DNA of 64,000 nt. It comes from Buxus sempervirens (taxonomy: Eukaryota; Streptophyta; Magnoliopsida; Buxales; Buxaceae). Both the position numbers and the translations under genes were made by a program. This document shows positions 1 through 12,247 of the stretch, one piece after another. Below the pieces are notes generated by a model, which saw only the letters and a program-made list of their open reading frames with translations, had not been told where the DNA came from and did not search any database. The DNA lies in NCBI GenBank assembly GCA_947561395.2, contig OX387194.1, positions 24,228,048 through 24,292,047 of the forward strand. The letters are read 5' to 3'. Within the stretch, counting starts at the first letter, position 1. The number at the start of each line of letters is the position of its first letter.

Positions 1-258
1 GGTCACCTTGAAGTGCAATCACGTCAGGTGATGCAATAAATGCATGAACACTAGTAGTTATCATCAAACAATTCTCATATCATTCATTACCTTTAATTCA
101 ACAGTAAATGCATATCCAATCCATGAGCAAGAGTCAAAGAATATTTGTGTAAAAATTCAAGGGATATTATGTTAATTGGTCACAAATAATCTCATGATGA
201 ACATTTACAACAATTGGGTATGGCGATTAATCATCCAGTTTCCGTCATTAATCATGAC
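1..258. repeat. Flanking repeat with GATTAAT motifs, split by the next element
   Basis: No coding potential seen. Near 225-255 there are two ATTAATCAT motifs. The same kind of motif is dense at 3883-4095, on the far side of the 259-3868 insertion. The two stretches join cleanly if that insertion and one ATGAC copy are removed, so they were probably one older repeat, perhaps the distal part of the minus-strand LTR-like element whose other end is at 9924-10510. This link is inference. Confidence 0.4.
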
Positions 259-3200
259 TGTAAGACCCCAAATTTTTCAAAAATTTTAATTAAATAAATA
301 TTTGAATAATTAAATGTGATCCTTACTAAAATCTGATAATGAATTTATATAGTCACATGGATGGAGGAGATCTGGAATATGAAGGAGATCCAACCGTTGG
401 ATCATGAGATATTGGGGTGAGTATAGTCTCCAGAGTTATTTTAAGTCTTATTTGTTAGTTATATGGTAGCTAATAAAGGTGAGATACATGGGTTAACTCA
501 TATTAAAATAGGGTTTCTCTCACTTAAGGAATCGTATACCCAGTCGAATACCTTCATTTTGTCTCTAGTAGCTAAAGAAGGAGAAGAGAACACTGTGCGT
601 GGAGTTTTGTTGGACTTGGAGAGTTCTATATACCAGAAAGAGCACTGTTTTGCTAAAAGGGGAGAGATCAAATCTTAAGCTAAGAAGACAGAAGAGGAAG
701 AAGGAGAGACATCATTCTCTCGAGCGAACAAGAGGTAGGTAGCAGACCGATTAGTCGTTAAATGTTTTTTAATACTGTTTTGATCGAATAGCATGATTTG
801 GAGTATTACATATATGATGTTGGATGTTATCAAAGATGATTATAATGTACAGAATATGTTTTATTGCCCTGAATGCATGTTTCGAGTTTTCTGAATTAAC
901 CACTATTTGACAAGTGCTTGACACGATCGCTTGAGCAATCCTGTCAAGCGACTCGCCTGTAGTTTTTATTTAATCAGTCACTCAACACATCGCTTAAGCA
1001 ATGGGGGTTGAGCTCTAGTTCAAAACTTACGAAATAAATAGATCCCCCAACATGATCGCTTGAGCACCCATGTTGTTTTCTGATTTAGCCTTTAAAACAT
1101 GATCGCCCAACCGCTTCACTCGAACGCAAGGGTCGAGCGATCGATACAAATTTCTAAACTTCTGAGTTATGAGAAAAATTACATAATAAAATGATTTCTA
1201 AAGGTATTAAACCTTTGTACCAAGTATAAGCCGAACTCCGTATTTCAGATATCGTTGCAAGTACGTGAGTTTCATGCGCAATAAGTCGATATCTAAGCCC
1301 CATATTTCAGATTCCAGTTGCTGGTATGAGGGTTATGATTACTAGCTTCGCTCATAAATTGTATGGTGGTGTAGTGAACGATGAGTCTTTCAAAGGCCTA
1401 CTTTTCTCCATGAGTCCTACAATATTCTGTGATGGTTGAATTTCGGATATGGTTTATGCACTATGGGATATACAGTTGACATTTCATATACAATGATTGA
1501 TTCAACTTATGTGTTGAGAATTACAATAATGGGATAGTTGCCGTGATTATGATGGCCAGCAATATCCTTAGATCAGAGACAGTTCTTACTTGGTGAATTG
1601 CTTTTAATTGAGCACTGATTTATTATCATGATTGTATCGTGATTACTTGTTTACTTTATCGAGTATATAAATGATTATTTTTATATATAAATTGTTTATT
1701 CATGCATAGTGTTACCTACTGTTATATTCGTATCTCATCCTATGTTTTGTTTTGTTTTGTTTTCCAGCTGATCTACGTGAAGGCGACTTGGGGGTTGGTA
1801 CTCAGAGAGAGATTGCTGATTTTTATTCGGAGGATTATTATTACCCCGAGTAGACTTTTTCTTGGAGGTTGTTACTGATAAGTCATGAAAATACCACATT
1901 TTAGAACATTAATTTCATGACCTATCTAGTTTTATCTCATATTTACTTCCCAATTTTACTTAGAAATTGCCAAATTCGTTCATCTTTGCATTTTATTCTC
2001 ATTGTCTAAATTGTGCCTAATTTGTTGATGTAAAGACACTCTTGGTGGTTATAGGAGTCATGGTTAAGATAGAGTCACAATCGGAGTCAATTGCAGAAGT
2101 TATGATCAACGTTAGATAGCTGTTTGAAATACCATTCGAACGTTCAGTGCAAAATCCAGTTGCAGACAAACCCGAAAGTTGCGTTCGAGAAGACAGGACC
2201 TACCATTCTACCGTTCAGTGCATACAGTCAAACCTGAGAGTTGCGTTCGAGAAGGCAAGGCTTATCGTTCGAACGTTCAAGGTCTGCAGAGAAACCCGAG
2301 AGTAGAGTTCGATAGCGCGGGAAGCGGCGTTCGAACGTTAGTGTATTTTAACCTAACGTGAGATACGTCATTCGAACGTTGGTATTGATAGAGCCAAGCG
2401 TGAGGTAGTCGTTCGAACGAGAAGAGTAGAAGTTAGTCTTAGTATTGAACGTGAGAGCCGCGTTCAATGAATGTTCATTACGGAAATTCTGTTTTAAAAT
2501 TCCGATCTTTTCGGATTTGTTTCCTTTTTCTTGGGGATCTTCTTCTAACTTTGAGGAGGATCTTTAAGGGTTCCTAATTGAAGAGAGGAGGTCTTTTTTG
2601 GACTTCTAAATTCTTGGTTAAACAAGAAAAGAAACTTCTCTTTTCCTTGGGGAGTTTCTTGTTGGAAGGGAAGTTGCTATTTCTCCTCAAGGATTCTTTG
2701 GCAAGTTGATGGGATTTCTATGAAAGGGTGATGTTTGGAACATGAGAGGAAGTTGCTAGATACTTGGAACATAAGAAGGAAGCTAGTATGTGGGAGAAAT
2801 CAGAGCTTGGATCTTCATTAGTTTATTTCTTCCCTTTTCTTTTATTTCTCTTGTTATACTCTGTTTTTTATGGTTGTTCTTAGTTCAATCATGAACTAAT
2901 TTTTATTACTAAGGCTTTGATGTAATCTAGACATGATGTTTTAACTCTGAATATTATTGCTACTGAATTTATAATTCATCCTTTGAGTATTTTATCATTG
3001 TGTTTAACCCAATTGAGTGTTTGATCACCATTTAATTGTATTTGGTAGTTGTATTGAGATCGAGAGGAGATATACAATCTCAGTTCCTTGTAATAAAATA
3101 CCATATTCTACATGTTGATAAAGGTATTGGCATGGTTTATGTAGCTTTGTGTATTTATACATGAAAATCCATAGAACTTAATGTGCCTACTTGCTTTTAA

Positions 3201-3868
3201 ATTCACATAGAGATATCGTGGGTTATTGTGGGAGGCAAGTTCGTTAGTGCTCGAGAGAGATCATTGGATAGGATAGGGATTTTCGCTTTCAAAGTGGGTT
3301 ATAATATTCAAGGGCATGTGTATTCAAGAATTAATCCGGATTGGCTATGATGAAATCAAACGCTTTAGTATTTTCATCTCTTATTGAATCTTATTTCTTT
3401 ATTTTCTTAGTTATTGATTTTAATTGCTAGTTAAACATCCATCTCATTTTTTTGATTGTTCAAATAAAATTTAGGATAGTAATTTCAGTATTTCGTAACT
3501 AAAATTCCTTGTGGGTTCGACACTCTATTTCATAACTTTATTACTTGTTACAAATTCGTGCACTTGCGAAAAAGTACATCAGTTACAGTTGATATTTTTA
3601 TTTGTTACTATATATATTTTGGATGATTATGAAAGTGAGAGTGATAGAACTCATTTTTACCAGACTTATGATTTACTTTTGATGTGATGATTTGGATGAT
3701 ACAATTATCCACGCTTATTGATTTTATTGATGATTATCTTCCACACTTTGATATTAATTGGTATTTATCATGAATTCAATGTCTGGTATTTAGTTCACTT
3801 TGGGCTAGTAGCACTTTGGAGTCGGGTTTGGTGCTCGTTTTGCATAGACCCAAGTTCGGGGCATTACA
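259..3868 (+). mobile_element. Non-coding LTR-like element A (solo LTR type), TSD ATGAC
   Basis: The element begins TGTAAGACCCC and ends GGGGCATTACA, so it has TG...CA ends and imperfect inverted termini. It is flanked by the 5-bp direct repeat ATGAC (254-258 and 3869-3873). No long open frame exists. A TATATA box lies at 627-632, a GA-rich leader follows, and a donor-like AG/GTAGGT sits at about 733-740, which sets the plus orientation. A field of CGCTTGAGC-type motifs runs about 915-1140. The element is 1.9 kb once the nested LTR is removed. The ends and 5-bp duplication are typical of LTR retrotransposons. A solo LTR of a Ty3/gypsy chromovirus is the best guess, but no internal domain is present to prove the lineage. 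Confidence 0.8.
1876..3581 (+). mobile_element. Nested solo LTR (Tat/Ogre-like), TSD GTTAC
   Basis: Starts TGATAAGTCATGAAAATACC and ends AAAGTACATCA, with the 5-bp repeat GTTAC on both sides (1871-1875 and 3582-3586). The 3' part carries the phrases GTGGGTTCGACACTC and GTGCACTTGCGA, which I recognise from ends of Tat/Ogre-type Ty3/gypsy LTRs. No gag-pol is present, so it is a solo LTR of 1706 bp. It lies inside element A and is younger than it. From about 2130 to 2430 it carries many copies of a GTTCGAACG-type palindromic motif at irregular spacing. Confidence 0.85.
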
Positions 3869-4232
3869 ATGACCTCAATTAGCTTCGGTGATTGATCGTC
3901 AACAGCAATTAGCTTTCCAGAGCACTGTTTTGCATTCAGGATTAATCGCGCCACATCAACGATTAATCGGCAAGCCATGATTAAGTTTCAGGATTAATCA
4001 CCCAATCATGATTAATATTGCAGAATTCAATTATTCTCCCAGGATTAATCGGCAAACCTCACGATTAATCGACCAGCAACCATGCGATTAATAGACTACT
4101 CGCGAACAACAATTTCTAGATTCATTTTTCAGTTTGAATTAAACTCTGCTCCATTCAATTTCATTCCAAAGTTATACTAGTGTCTCTAGGAAGTATCTTA
4201 ACTCATTTGATACTATTTTAACTAATTATAAT
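3869..4232 (-). repeat. Field of GATTAATCG palindromic motifs
   Basis: Between about 3883 and 4095 the motif GATTAATC, often with a following G, recurs roughly seven to nine times with irregular 15-45 bp spacing and small variations. There is no coding signal. It lies between two insertions (259-3868 and 4233-9923) and is probably the interior of an older LTR-like element (see 1-258 and 9924-10510). Confidence 0.5.
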
Positions 4233-5544
4233 TGTTACACCTCGGATCCGATAGGTTTTTTTTATACGGATCAAGGCATTGCTTTAGTGATATCAAACAA
4301 TTAAGTTCTTTTTTCTTTGTGTCTAGTGCTTTTGTAAGCCTCCTTTTGTTATAAGAGGTGAGTGTAGCTCTTGTGTGATGGTCATATTGTAAATCTTTGT
4401 TTGATAATACAAATTTGGACTTAATTTCCAAAAAAGAAAACAATTAATAACCAGAGTATAAAGAATAAAGGTAAATCAGAGTGCCCGCGAATTTAAACAA
4501 CTCCTTCATTACTTCAATTTAAAATTGTTAATAATCTCAAATTAAACTTCCAACTAGATGCATCAATTTTGAAATTTAAAAGGTCAACTAACTGTTCTCA
4601 AGACTTACTAAAACCTATTATAAAGTAAATATCTCCTAAACAACTACTCTATCAAAATATAAAAGAAATCTAACATGCTATAATATGTTCCTCTAAATCT
4701 TCTGCGGTACCCTCAATAATTTCAATCCCAACTTGAGTGTCCTCTCCAAGAGTATCTAAAAAGAAAACATTTAAAAACACGAAATGAGATATAAAATCCC
4801 AGCAAGTAGTAACATGCATTCTAAAAAATAGTCCATATGTTTTGAAATCTTTTTTCATGAGATTCCAAAGATAAATCCAAATATCAAATATCCAAAAAGA
4901 ATATAGCATGAATCCAAAACCACATATTTCGAAAGTAGAACCAATAATTAGTATTTACATAATACAATCAGCACACCACACAATTGTGATATTACAAGAC
5001 TGGTGAAATAAGACATTTTTAAGAAGTTAAAACCCAACTCCAAATGCCATCTCCCATCATATGTTGACCGAAATACACGAACTACAACATAGGGGAGCAC
5101 CTACCTAGATACAGGGATTAAGGTTAGCATGTACAACCACAACTTCCCATCGAGATATACGAATCAAGGAAGAGGATTGCTGAGATACACAAACTACATG
5201 CATTAATGGACCACGGGGTCAACTAAACAAAGAACGACCCACTTCACTATCTAGCTAAATTATGGATCTATAACAAGCTATGCCCGCTAGACACAAGGCA
5301 AGCATCCCTAGTATTCAGAATAAGACCAATCAATCCAAAAGTTCCAATATAATATAGAAATCATACAAGATACATGGAGAAACCCAAATCCTCAATCCAA
5401 GCTACACGAAGAGGTATCAAACTTACTCCGAGATACACGGAAGTAAAGAAAACTCACATGATACATGTGGAAACAAAAATATTCACATTCTATTAAAATA
5501 AAACCACTATTTATTTAGAAAGAATATAATTTGGCACCATTTGT

Positions 5545-7737
5545 CACTACAAAATAATAGGCTTTTACCGGCGGTCCGTGTCCGCCGGTAAAGCTGAAAA
5601 GTCCGCCTTTAAAAGAACAACGGCTCAACAGTTGTCCGTTGCTAAAGCCACCGTCGCTAAATATTTTAGCGGCGGTCTCCTTGGCTTTTAGCGGCGGCCT
5701 ATAACCGCCACTAAAAACTTTTTGTTTTTAAAAAAAATTTTACTGGCACTTTTCCTTCGCCCTTGCCCCCCCCTGCCCGTGCGGACTAGAAATCGGCGAG
5801 TTTCTGTTGGAACGAGATCTTCGAGCGACTTTTCCGATCTCATGTAAGCGCCGCGCCAATGGCTTCGAATCGCCAACGCACCGGCTTTATCGAGCTCTAG
5901 CAATCCTCTGAAATCGTCAATATCAGTAGAATCTGTATCTACAAGATAGAGACAAAATTCAGCGAGAAAATCAGAAAAAAAGGCTTCGAAACAGCGACAA
6001 TCTTATCATCAGGACCTGCATTTTACCTATCAGCTTCGAAGGCCACTTGAAACCGGTAAAATCTGCTAAATCTGTAAATAAAATTGAGATAAAACAATGT
6101 AAGAATTCGATCGAAGAAGCAAGGAAGAGCAATCAACACTACAGGATTCGGTACCTTTTTGAGCCGGATCGTGAGAGTAGAGACGAGGAAGCAGAATAAA
6201 TGTTTTACTTCATTCGTTCTTTCCTGAACCAATATCTCGAGATCTGAAACTCACGAATATTTTTAAGTTGCTGTGTAGAATCTCGTATCAATCAACTGAA
6301 CAGTTCATCAAAACACGTCTGGAATTTGAAATTGCATTGATCCACATAATCTCAACCATATCAAGATTCAACTCAAAAAAGTTAAAAGTAGCGATTCAGA
6401 AGACACCTTAGAAGCCAATAAGGGACTACTTTAACCACTGAGTCTCCGTCGATCTCACGACGTGTTAATCATCAAGAATCAAAGGAAGAAAGCCTAACAC
6501 ATCTGATCAAAAGAGAAGAGAAAAAACCTTAGTTACCGAGATGAAATTTCGTAACAATTAAACACGCACAAATCAATTGAAAGAACTGAACGTAAAGTGA
6601 ACCAGCCATTAAAGTTTAACCTAAAAAGAAACCCTAACTGTCTCGAATAATAAACTGGTAGCACATTGCATACGCATTTAGATATGGATATATAGATCGA
6701 ACAGGGACGCAGAGGCTATAGCTCCAGCTTTCTTGGTGACCTTCTTTGAGAGTCTTCCCCAAGGCCAGAAGCCCCTTGTTTTTGGATTTAGTTGCGTCTT
6801 TTTATATCGGATCCTCTTGTCCGATATTTTCTGCTTCCCCAGGGCCAGGAGCAGAGATCCAAAGCACACATCGGCTGTACCATGGATAGAAAACTCAAAC
6901 GACTCGAAATATTACAGAAAAAGTTCAGTCCAGAAATCTATCTATAGATCAATGCACCTCAACAATTTCGACAAAACAACACTAACGGTTTCTATCTCAC
7001 TAATGATCTCGAACCGATCTTACCAATGTTTATTCGTATTCTGCTCAGAAACAAATCGTACAACAATCGAAAGATCTGATTTCTCTTCGTCCCCATAGAT
7101 CTTAGTAGCCAAATAGCAGATCACGATGAACAAACTCCTGTTGAATCCCCCAATCTTGAAACCATTCCACAATTTGCAAATTAATCCACCAACTACAACA
7201 CAAATAGCACCCAAATTACGCGATCCGATTTCTCCTTCTCCATTCTCGAAGATCCACCTTTTTCCACAATCTCTGTTCAGATTCACTATGGAACTCGAAG
7301 ATCCACCTTTCTCCCCAATCTCCGTTCAGATTCACTATTGAAGATGCATAGAGAATGTAGAGCATGTAAGGAGGAACGGAAGCGAAAACTAGGGACCATG
7401 CGAATCTGCAACGAAAAAACCAGAGACAGAGGGTTCGTAGAAGGATTTGAAAAGAAAATAAAAGAGAGAAGGACAACGCAAACACAACAGCCGGAAAGCT
7501 TCTGAAAAATACCTATCGCAAGTGAGAGAGATTGAGATGTGGAGAGGCTAGTGTATAGTGCATAGGTCGGTGGAGTGAGATTGAGAGACTAGAGGTCGGT
7601 GCAGTCTTAAAAAGGTAGTATATAGTTTTTTTTTTTCGCTAAACGTAATATATAGTGTTTTAGCAGCGGTCATTAATAATGACCGCTGCTTAAAAGTGTT
7701 GGGAGGTCCGCCGCTATATGCAGCTTTTTTTGTAGTG
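5545..7737. mobile_element. Non-autonomous CACTA (En/Spm) transposon, TSD TGT
   Basis: Ends are CACTACAAAATAATAGGC on the left and GCTTTTTTTGTAGTG on the right, giving an inverted CACTACAAAA terminus. The 3-bp duplication TGT flanks it (5542-5544 and 7738-7740). Subterminal repeats of the TTTAGCGGCGG or ACCGGCGG kind crowd both ends (5567-5715 and 7664-7715), as expected for transposase-binding regions of this superfamily. At 2193 bp, without a recognisable TNP1/TNP2 frame, it is non-autonomous. The filler looks like leader or intron sequence of a gene, possibly captured host DNA, but I could not identify it. Confidence 0.88.
7245..7342. repeat. 49-bp tandem duplication inside the CACTA element
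   Basis: Two copies of a 49-bp unit beginning CTCGAAGATCCACCTTT start at 7245 and 7294 and differ at only a few positions. It may be a replication-slippage product within the CACTA filler. Confidence 0.75.
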
Positions 7738-7740
7738 TGT

Positions 7741-8200
7741 TGAGATTAAATTGCTTGCAGCCACAAAGCTTGACGTGGGAAGATACCATAGAGTGGGTGC
7801 AAAGAAGGTTTGCTAGTTCATCTCCAACCAAGAACCTTGCAAAATTAACTTTGGAAGTAGCTGTTTACCATATTTGGGCAGAAAGAAACAAACGAGTGTT
7901 TAAAAATATCTAACTGCCGCAATAGGTTGTGCTCAATCACATAGCTGCAGATATTCAATTTAAATGTTCTTGCAATGAGGCTGTGGTGAAAGACACGGCT
8001 TATAATAGGCAAATTGTGAGTAACTGGAGCCTAAAATGGAGGCTTGTCCCTTGAAGCTTGAGGCTTAGTTGGTTTCATTTTGTTTGACACTTCTAATGTC
8101 AATGTCTCATGGTGTTGTGCTTAGGCATGGATGACTGTGGCTTAACCAATTGTGGTGGCTAGGTCTTTGTCACAGTTATACCTTTTTTCTTTCTTTTTGT
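7741..8200 (+). mobile_element. 5'-truncated LINE 3' end
   Basis: The plus strand encodes the end of a plant L1-type ORF2. Just after the CACTA element, one frame gives the segment around VYHIWAERNKRVFKN (about 7858-7905), the characteristic zf-RVT-like tail of plant LINE polyproteins. It resembles the LINE tails at 42071 (minus) and 53690 (plus). In-frame stops interrupt it. The CACTA element appears to have inserted at or near its 5' border, within LTR-like element B. Confidence 0.7.
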
Positions 8201-9234
8201 GAATATATATATACTTACTTAACTTCCAAAAATATATATAATCTTGTAAACCATGTGTTTCCATTAGAAAGTTGTAGGAACCAAAGAGAAGCAATAAAAA
8301 CCCCTTTAAATCACCTAAGTCTACTAATCGAGTCTTAAACCACCTATTCCACCAAAATATACCCAAAATCTTCAATAATTAGTATAAAATTATTTGGTTA
8401 GTGAGAATCTCTTTAAAATGCCTAAATCTTATTGGTACATGAATTGGATTTGGTCAAAAATCAATTTAAAATTAAAAAGTTGGTTAAAATCAGCAAAATT
8501 GGAAAATATGGGTTCGGGCGCTCGATGCAGGCTTGAGCGTTATATCAGGCGTCCTATAGTTTATTCTAGTTTGTGCTCAGTGCTCTAAGTAGCGCTCAAG
8601 CATTGATTTTCTAGGTTCTGTCACTTGATGTGGCGTTTGAGCACACATCGGGCGTTCGAATATTGCTCTCAGGTTTCAGTTTCAAACACAGTCAGACTCA
8701 GTCGCTCGAGCAACATTGGGTAGCCATGAAATATAACATATCGCTTGAGGTAGCACTCGAGGCAACCTCGTGCAATGTTTTAATTCGCAAAATCTGGAAA
8801 ATTCTACATATTTCCGATTTTCAAATTCTTTCTTCCAAATCTTATTTTTATCATTCAAAATCAACTCCAATACATCTAAAATCATTATCTTAACATATCA
8901 AATCATTCTAAACAAATACTAAATAAGTTTCCTCATCAAAATCATATATTTTTATCAAAATCATATTTCAGAACATGAATTTGGTCAAATATGAAAAACT
9001 AGCGTTTCATCACTTCAAAACTCAAATACATCAATAAACCTACACGATCATGCTTTCCAAAACCACAAAAATCACATGAACACCAGGTTTTTCATCTAAA
9101 CATAAAGCTATGCAAGTTGTTGCCAAAGAAAGGTTACTACTTACATCTTATTAGCCAAATCCTCCTTTCTTCTCTTTCTCCTTCTTCCTCTAGCCGACCA
9201 AGATCTCTCTATCTCTTCCTAGTTCCAGCTATGA

Positions 9235-9237
<3 letters not shown>

Positions 9238-9266
<29 letters not shown>

Positions 9267-9267
9267 A
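9238..9267. repeat. (CT)n microsatellite
   Basis: About 14 CT dinucleotides in a pyrimidine-rich stretch. It corresponds to the transcribed leader, on the opposite strand, of LTR-like element B. Confidence 0.9.
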
Positions 9268-9923
9268 TTCATATGAATTAGTAGGAAAACCCCAAATCTT
9301 TCTAACTTCTTCCTTTTATACACAAACCTAAATAAGAGTCCTAATTGTATTTGGGAACTTCCCTATTAGTCCACTTTCCTATTTTATCTTAACTTTCCTT
9401 CTAAATCCTCTCTTCAAAATCCCATACAAAAGAAACTCTTATTTTAGTTAATTTTCATTATATTTTCCTTTCCTATTTTTAGATATTACCAAGTCACCCT
9501 ATAACTTTAATTATTCCTCAAATCAAGGCCCTAATTAAGTATAATTACCAATAGAACCTTTTCCATTAATTAATCCATAAATCAAGCTACCTAAATTAAA
9601 ATTCAACGTAACTTAGATCTAATTAATTATTTCAGATTTAATAATTATTTGATTAATCAATTTATTAATTGGTTTAATAGAAAAAGACTAAAATACCCTT
9701 TTCTTTATTGTACCACATTTAATCATTGAATTTCTTCCAAAATTTTTATATTTAATCTCCTTATTGTTTCTTTTCATAATATGAATTTAGATTATAATAT
9801 TAATCCTCCAGTTACTTAAATTAGATCTTTAATCCTCAAGATTTCAGATTTATTTAACTTATTTTTCTAATATTCATATTTAAGAATTATATTATTATTT
9901 CCTCAAAATTTAGGATTCTATCA

Positions 9924-10510
9924 TCCTTCACTATAACAAATTATACATGATGTTTTATACCATTCTAATTCCACAATCAATTGCATAATCATGCCAATTC
10001 AATACAGAAATCATGTTCAATAGTCTTAAGGAATAATTGACATAGCAATAAGGATCCAACTACAAATTACACTGAATTCACGTACCACAGTGAAGTGAAA
10101 ACACAAACGATTCAGCCAATAAAATATTTATAAAGTTATCAAAGTTCCCTCACCTCAATTTCTCTTTTTCTCTCTTCTTTTCTTCTTCTTCTTCCTCTCT
10201 TCCCATTCTCTTTCTTCTCTCTGCTCTTCTCCTTCTCAGCTTCTCTTCTCTAATGCAAATGAATGGTAGCTGGGAATAAAACCCCCAACTGCTAGCATAA
10301 GCTTTAGATAAACCCAACATGATCTCATGCATTGTCACACCATTGGATCATATGCACACACCAATAAGATTTCTCCTATATATATACCAATTCAAACTGA
10401 AATTAAACAACACAATTGGCCAATTATAATATGCATAATTAAAGCACAAAAGACCAAAATACTCTCATCATTATTTATTAATTACATTGTTAAAATTTTA
10501 GGATGTTACA
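9924..10510 (-). mobile_element. 5' part of a further LTR-like element (D)
   Basis: On the minus strand this starts TGTAACATCCTAAAATTTT, comparable to the starts of the other LTR-like elements here (TGTAGAATCTTGAATTTTG and TGTAAGACCCCAAATTTT). A purine-rich leader follows, and then a donor-like AG/GTGAGG at 10154-10149. It stops at the border of element B. The rest may be the GATTAATCG-rich pieces at 3869-4232 and 1-258, in which case B and A both inserted into D. No target duplication supports this, so the join is inference. Confidence 0.5.
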
Positions 10511-10963
10511 TTAGATTGGTGTATCTTGACGTCAGTGTAGTCTAACTTGTGTATGTGAGTAGAAATTTGGGTAATTAATATTATAATGGATTATGTAGAT
10601 TAATGTATTTTATACTTTGTTAACTTTACTTAGTTTATTGAATTACGATCTCATTTAGTACAAATCTTGTTTTATGTTTAATTGTTTCTCATTCACATTC
10701 ACATGCACAAAAATTAGCTCGTAATATGCTTAGGTTTCCATTTTGGGGTGAATGGAAACTACAATCATGTCCTATTATTTCTTTAACTACGCCTCCCATA
10801 TTAGGATTATATTATTATTATAAAAAAGGGGTTTTAAAATACCTAAATTTTGGGACGTGATACTTCTTAGTTTTACCAACTAAAACCACTATGTCCTAGA
10901 CTTGCCACTTTGTTTCGGTGGAGTGGTCTTACTCTTCGTTGAAGAAGCTACATTACTAGATTT
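10511..10963. other. AT-rich spacer, no gene seen
   Basis: No open frame, repeat terminus or RNA gene was recognised. On the minus strand, 10870-10963 gives a short Ser/Thr/Lys-rich frame ending in a stop, but it is too short to call. Confidence 0.5.
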
Positions 10964-12247
10964 AGGCTGCGTTTGGCATTGATTTTTTGCTTTTTGCTTA
11001 TTGCTTCAAAAAACAAGAAAAGCAATTAGATTGATTTTGCTTCCATGCAGATCTTTTTATGAAGCAAAAGTGTTTGGTATGCTCTTTTCACACATTCCCT
11101 TCAACCTCACAACTTTAACCCATGTCTCGTGCCTCTTAACTTTCTCGATGCAGGAAACTACAGCTTTTTTTCTCTTTATCATCATCGCGACGATTTCTTC
11201 TACTATAACTATTATCAACTGATTCACTTCTATTGCTTCCATAGTCAAATTGTAAGGATGAAATACAACATCTACACCACCAGGCAATGTTGATAGCTTC
11301 TGGATATTGCCCCAGAAACCATAAATGGTATGTTGAAAGATCTTTAGTTGGGGAAAACTAGCCAGGATTTACATAAATCGAAAACAAAGCCAGGTTGGAG
11401 TGCTTCTGGGCTATTCAGAAGAGTGAAAGGTGGCTTTGGCGGAGGTAACTCGTGGAGGGCACCAAGACAACGGTTTTGCCTTGTGATCTTATGGTTCTTC
11501 ACCATTTCCTCATGTGATGTTTGTTTGTGATTTCTCTGGTACCTTTTTTGCCATGATTGGACTATCTATGGATCTTTGGGTTGGATGATCACGGCTCCCA
11601 AGAAATTGGAGATCGAAGAAGGAGAGGATTATGAATGTTGATGGATTTGGGGTTTTGAGATGATGGGATCACCGGTCTAGGTTTTCCTGATGAATAGGAA
11701 GGCCAAGAGAGATAGAATGACTCAAAGAGAGAGAAAAACAGAGACTCCCAATTTTTATACCAGCTCAAGACACTGTAAATTTTGTTCATTCTTCTGAAGA
11801 TTCAAGAGTGTTGTACACAGCATTTTTTTGATTAGATTGGAGACTTCAGGTTGAGTTTTGGACAGGAGTGGTTACTGTGATTGAAGGACTGAGGAAAAGT
11901 GCTCTCATGAGCAAGATAGCCGGTGGTTGCTTTGGAGAGATGGCCATCATTAGATGCTGGAGAAGGCTTTGCTATTAGTTGAAATCAGTCAGATTTCAGT
12001 GCAATGGCCATTGGAGGATAGTGCTACGTGAAAGGAGGAGTAACGAAGATGGAGATAGCAGACAGAGCATCGGGAAGCAACGAAGGAAATATGGGGAAGC
12101 AAAAAAACTTCCCAAAAAAAGCAATGAGATTGCTTTTTTCTTAGCCATGAGAAGCAAAAGCAACATTAACCAAACATGCTTGTTGCAACAAGAAGCTTGA
12201 TTTTGCTTCAAAAAGCAAAAAAGAAAAAGCAGTACCAAACGTAGCCT
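10964..12247. mobile_element. TIR DNA transposon, non-autonomous (AGGCTGCGTTTGG ends)
   Basis: The left end AGGCTGCGTTTGG and right end CCAAACGTAGCCT are inverted copies with one mismatch. Subterminal parts are rich in GCTTTTTGCTT and its complement, also inverted. The 1284-bp interior has no recognisable transposase. Elements at 32722-33739 and 49748-50486 have comparable ends. Flanks could give a degenerate 8-bp duplication (CTAGATTT and TAGTCTTT), hinting at hAT, but Harbinger cannot be excluded. Confidence 0.7.

Larger units (their letters stand above)
4233..9923 (-). mobile_element. LTR-like element B, interrupted by LINE tail and CACTA
   Basis: The left end TGTTACACCTCGGATCCGATAG closely matches the left end of the element at 33816. 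Similarity by eye continues to about 5540, is interrupted, resumes near 8325 and continues to about 9923 (GATTCTATCA, compared with GATTCTACA in the other copy). On the minus strand there is TATAAAAGG (9312-9320) and a donor-like GTAAGTAGTAACC at about 9132-9144. GCTCGAGC-type motifs fill 8515-8770, and CGAGATACACGG-type motifs occur around 5090-5450. No clean target duplication is visible, so the right border is uncertain. The middle (about 5541 to 8250) is later insertions. Confidence 0.65.

Noticed and set aside
7020-7485. Several 70-90 codon frames on both strands
   Set aside because: They overlap the 49-bp duplication and filler of the CACTA element and show no domain signal.
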